From Flavobacteriaceae bacterium (GTDB taxonomy: Bacteria; Bacteroidota; Bacteroidia; Flavobacteriales; Flavobacteriaceae), in NCBI GenBank assembly GCA_947379965.1, contig CANCPC010000014.1, positions 1 through 36,771 of the forward strand: a DNA stretch of 36,771 bases. The letters run 5' to 3'. The notes under the pieces are model-generated. The model saw nothing but the letters and a program-made list of their open reading frames with translations, was not told the origin of the DNA and did no database searches. Of this stretch, positions 34,573 to 36,771 are shown one piece after another. Each line of letters opens with the position of its first letter. Position 1 is the stretch's first letter. The position numbers were made by a program, and so were the translations under genes.

Positions 34573-34580
34573 TAAATTTG
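34573..34580 (+). promoter_or_regulatory. -7 box of the pirin gene
   Basis: TAAATTTG matches TAnnTTTG, 31 bp before the ATG at 34611. Confidence 0.55.
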
Positions 34581-34610
34581 TTTATTTAAATAATAATTAC
34601 AAAATCAGTT

Positions 34611-35327
34611 ATGGGAAATTCAGTTTTACATAAAGCAAATACTAGAGGTATTGCTGATATAGGTTGGCTAAAGAGCTTTCACACGTTTAGTTTTTCGAAC
34701 TATTACGATCCAGAAAGAATGAATTTTGGTGTATTAAGAGTTTTAAACGATGACACAGTTGCACCAGGAATGGGTTTCGGTACACATGGACATCAAAACA
34801 TGGAAATCATTTCTATACCGTTAGAAGGCGATTTGGAACACCAAGATAGCATGGGAAATAAAACAGTGATCAAAAATGGAGATATCCAGGTAATGAGTGC
34901 CGGATCAGGCATTAAACACAGTGAATACAACCGGAATCAGGATTCATTGGTCAAATTTTTGCAAATTTGGGTTATACCAAATCAAGAAAATGTGACTCCG
35001 CGATACGACCAAATTACTTTAAATCCGGATGACCGCAAAAATAAATTACAGCAAATTTTATCTCCAAATCCAGAAGACGAAGGGGTTTGGATTCATCAAA
35101 ATGCATGGTTTCATTTGGGAAAATTAGAAACCGATTTTGCAACAACATATACCATTAATGAAAAGGGAAATGGAGTTTATGCTTTCATAATAAAAGGAAA
35201 TCTAACCATAAATGGTCAGGAATTAAATTCTCGTGATGGTTTTGGCCTTTGGAATATTGACGAAATAGAAATCAAAGCAAATACTGATGCCGAAATTTTA
35301 ATGATGGAAGTTCCGATGGAACTTTAA
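34611..35327 (+). CDS. Pirin family protein (bicupin)
   Basis: This 238-aa bicupin, similar in size to E. coli YhhW, begins with the family signature around KSFHTFSFSNYYDPERMNFG. The N-terminal cupin metal site is visible in GTHGHQNMEIISIPLEGDLEH and in SAGSGIKHSEYNRN (His ligands and a Glu). The C-terminal cupin is degenerate, as usual. YhhW has quercetin-dioxygenase activity in vitro; the in vivo role is unknown and pirins have also been linked to stress responses. It follows a Crp/Fnr regulator gene with its own promoter and an upstream palindrome, suggesting regulated expression. A strong terminator closes it. Confidence 0.92.
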   Translation: MGNSVLHKANTRGIADIGWLKSFHTFSFSNYYDPERMNFGVLRVLNDDTVAPGMGFGTHGHQNMEIISIPLEGDLEHQDSMGNKTVIKNGDIQVMSAGSGIKHSEYNRNQDSLVKFLQIWVIPNQENVTPRYDQITLNPDDRKNKLQQILSPNPEDEGVWIHQNAWFHLGKLETDFATTYTINEKGNGVYAFIIKGNLTINGQELNSRDGFGLWNIDEIEIKANTDAEILMMEVPMEL

Positions 35328-35345
35328 CAAGTATAAAAATAAAAC

Positions 35346-35380
35346 AAACGGCTCTATTTCATCACGAAGTAGAGCCGTTT
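35346..35380 (+). terminator. Terminator of the pirin gene
   Basis: AAACGGCTCTATTTC pairs with GAAGTAGAGCCGTTT over 15 bp with one T-G wobble and an ATCAC loop, followed by T. It lies 18 bp after the stop. Confidence 0.85.
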
Positions 35381-35427
35381 TAGGTTGATTCCAGTTTCTA
35401 TGTTTCTGAAAACTCCCAAAAAAACAC

Positions 35428-35435
35428 TATTTTTG
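35428..35435 (+). promoter_or_regulatory. -7 box of fabD
   Basis: TATTTTTG matches TAnnTTTG and is followed by CAAAA. It gives fabD a leader of about 55 nt. Confidence 0.55.
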
Positions 35436-35497
35436 CAAAAGTTTACCGTTCCCAACTATTGAGGAACATTAAATCATAAACTTTAAACAAAAAACAA

Positions 35498-36370
35498 ATG
35501 AAAGCATACGTATTTCCAGGTCAAGGGGCACAATTCACAGGAATGGGCAAAGACCTTTATGAAAACTCCACATTAGCAAAAGACTTATTCGAAAAAGCCA
35601 ATGAAATTTTAGGCTTCCGCATCACCGATATTATGTTTGAAGGCACAGCCGAAGAATTGAAAGAAACCAAAGTTACACAACCTGCTATTTTTTTGCATTC
35701 TGTAATATTAGCAAAAACATTAAATGATTTTAATCCAGAAATGGTAGCTGGACATTCTTTGGGAGAATTTTCCTCATTGGTTGCTAATGGAGTACTGTCT
35801 TTTGAAGACGGTTTATTATTAGTTTCAAAACGTGCTTTAGCAATGCAAAAGGCTTGCGAAATAATGCCTTCGACAATGGCAGCAGTTTTGGGATTAGCTG
35901 ATAATATCGTAGAAGATGTCTGTGCATCAATCGAGGGAATTGTAGTGGCAGCAAATTACAACTGTCCCGGACAATTAGTGATTTCTGGAGAAACATCTGC
36001 AGTAGAAAAAGCCTGTGAAGCTATGAAAGTAGCCGGAGCAAAACGTGCATTAATTTTGCCAGTTGGTGGTGGTTTTCACTCACCTATGATGGAACCTGCA
36101 AGAGAAGAATTAGCATCAGCCATTGAAGCAACTACATTCTCAACCCCAATTTGCCCCGTATATCAAAACGTTACAGCAACAGCAGTTTTTGACGCTAATG
36201 AAATCAAGAAAAACTTAATTATACAATTGACAGCTCCTGTAAAATGGACACAATCGGTACAACAAATGATTACTGATGGAGCAACTTTATTTACTGAAGT
36301 TGGTCCAGGAAAAGTATTAACCGGATTGATTGGAAAAATTGACAGAGAAGCAATTACTGTAAACGTATAG
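35498..36370 (+). CDS. fabD: Malonyl-CoA:ACP transacylase
   Basis: FabD transfers malonyl from CoA to acyl carrier protein to start fatty acid elongation. The 290-aa cytoplasmic protein starts MKAYVFPGQGAQFTGMGKDL. The catalytic Ser87 is in the nucleophile elbow VAGHSLGEFSSLVA and the catalytic His194 is in GGGFHSPMMEPA. The malonyl-binding region around residues 110-120 includes SKRALAMQKACE. The C-terminus has the conserved EVGPGKVLTGLIGKI. It is monocistronic, with its own -7 box and a terminator; no other fab genes are adjacent. Confidence 0.96.
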   Translation: MKAYVFPGQGAQFTGMGKDLYENSTLAKDLFEKANEILGFRITDIMFEGTAEELKETKVTQPAIFLHSVILAKTLNDFNPEMVAGHSLGEFSSLVANGVLSFEDGLLLVSKRALAMQKACEIMPSTMAAVLGLADNIVEDVCASIEGIVVAANYNCPGQLVISGETSAVEKACEAMKVAGAKRALILPVGGGFHSPMMEPAREELASAIEATTFSTPICPVYQNVTATAVFDANEIKKNLIIQLTAPVKWTQSVQQMITDGATLFTEVGPGKVLTGLIGKIDREAITVNV

Positions 36371-36390
36371 ATTTAATAAAAACAACGTTT

Positions 36391-36418
36391 AAGACAGTAT
36401 TTGTTTCTGTCTTTTTTT
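36391..36418 (+). terminator. fabD terminator
   Basis: AAGACAG (36391-36397) and CTGTCTT (36407-36413) form a stem followed by a run of T. Confidence 0.75.
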
Positions 36419-36495
36419 GATGAATTTAATTCAAATACTTTAAATAATTTCTTCATACAAACCTATAATTAATTGAATTGTTCCTTGTCACAGGT

Positions 36496-36522
36496 TTTGG
36501 GATTGATCCGATTGATCCCAAA
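36496..36522. repeat. Inverted repeat containing a 9-bp direct repeat, beyond the rRNA terminator
   Basis: TTTGGGAT (36496-36503) pairs with ATCCCAAA (36515-36522). Within it GATTGATCC occurs twice in tandem (36501-36509 and 36510-36518). Its role is unknown. No other structure stands out in the 36419-36548 spacer. Confidence 0.5.
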
Positions 36523-36550
36523 GCTTGCGAACACGTCTTACCGATAAAAC

Positions 36551-36582
36551 AAAAAACCCCATTCCTTTCGGAATAGGGTTTT
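36551..36582 (-). terminator. Terminator of the rRNA operon
   Basis: On the minus strand the stem AACCCTATTCC / GGAATGGGGTT closes on a GAAA tetraloop and is followed by a U-rich tract. It lies about 10 bp past the 3' end of 5S rRNA. Confidence 0.85.
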
Positions 36583-36589
36583 CAAATAA

Positions 36590-36697
36590 AGGCGACGACA
36601 TACTCTCCCACATAACTGCAGGACCATCTGCGCAGGCGGGCTTAACTACTCTGTTCGGGATGGGAAGAGGTGAGCCCCGCCGCAATAACCACCTTAA
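36590..36697 (-). rRNA. rrf: 5S ribosomal RNA
   Basis: Read on the minus strand, the sequence has the 5S core: GGTGGTTATTGCGGCGGGGC at the 5' side, the conserved CCCATCCCGAACAG loop, AGTTAAGCCCGCC, and the 3' side ending GTATGTCGTCGCC that pairs with the 5' end. The exact ends are uncertain by a few bases. It is the last gene of an rRNA operon whose 23S and 16S genes lie beyond the right edge. Open frames crossing it on both strands are spurious. Confidence 0.95.
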
Positions 36698-36703
36698 GAG
36701 GTT

Positions 36704-36724
36704 ATAATTGCTTTGGGCAATTAT
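36704..36724. other. Hairpin in the 23S-5S spacer
   Basis: ATAATTGC and GCAATTAT form a perfect 8-bp stem with a 5-nt loop immediately upstream of 5S (minus strand). It may take part in processing of the rRNA precursor. Confidence 0.45.
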
Positions 36725-36731
36725 TTGCAAG

Positions 36732-36759
36732 TCGTAATTCGTAATTTAGAATTCGTAAT
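36732..36759. repeat. Heptanucleotide repeats in the rRNA spacer
   Basis: Four consecutive 7-bp units read TCGTAAT, TCGTAAT, TTAGAAT, TCGTAAT. They are non-coding and lie between 5S and the expected 23S 3' end beyond the window. Confidence 0.6.
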
Positions 36760-36771
36760 TGCAATAATATC

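Noticed and set aside
36488-36730. Open frames on both strands across the right end.
   Set aside because: They cover the 5S rRNA and its terminator and are spurious.
36571-36771. tRNA genes near the rRNA operon.
   Set aside because: No cloverleaf or T-loop signature was found; only 5S and spacer are present.

Overview
The window reads as chromosomal DNA of a Flavobacterium-type member of the Bacteroidota. It is AT-rich. Several genes lack an obvious Shine-Dalgarno sequence and are instead preceded by the TAnnTTTG -7 box of this phylum. It carries gliding-motility and type IX secretion (T9SS) genes (gldJ, porU, porV, plug). Almost all of it is ordinary core genome. I see no prophage, insertion sequence, CRISPR array or defence island, and no convincing new multi-gene system.

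Layout. 1-3 kb: a membrane-spanning beta-propeller/Y_Y_Y sensor fused to a LuxR-type HTH. 3-6 kb (minus): murF and gldJ. 6.2-11.3 kb: porU and porV, which form the T9SS sortase/shuttle pair. 11.3-11.8 kb: a gene-free stretch with a long hairpin. 11.8-14.4 kb: pdhA-pdhC of the pyruvate dehydrogenase complex. 14.5-17.0 kb: an FAD oxidoreductase converging on a glycosyltransferase, with a 4-bp overlap. 17.1-20.3 kb: a MiaE-like tRNA hydroxylase converging on a secreted GH20 hexosaminidase. 20.5-26 kb (plus): map, a methyltransferase, the T9SS Plug protein, apaG and pruA. 26-28 kb (minus): a Tat-exported Gfo/Idh/MocA oxidoreductase and rsmG. 28-36.4 kb (plus): a fatty acid desaturase, a PLP aminotransferase, a U32 (RlhA-like) protein, purT, a Crp/Fnr regulator, a pirin and fabD. 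The right end holds the 3' end of an rRNA operon on the minus strand: 5S rRNA and its terminator.

Functional links. PorU, PorV and Plug belong to one secretion apparatus: PorV and Plug are alternative partners of the SprA translocon, and PorU processes cargo at the surface. GldJ stabilises the associated gliding machinery. pdhA and pdhC are co-transcribed without pdhB. purT and the Crp/Fnr regulator abut exactly. That regulator precedes a pirin gene whose promoter carries a perfect 16-bp palindrome.

The least explained signals are non-coding. There is a pair of structured repeats of about 100 bp with covarying arms flanking the U32 gene. There is a 25-bp perfect inverted repeat after map and a 26-bp perfect palindrome before the aminotransferase gene. 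Heptanucleotide tandem repeats occur inside pdhC and in the rRNA spacer.
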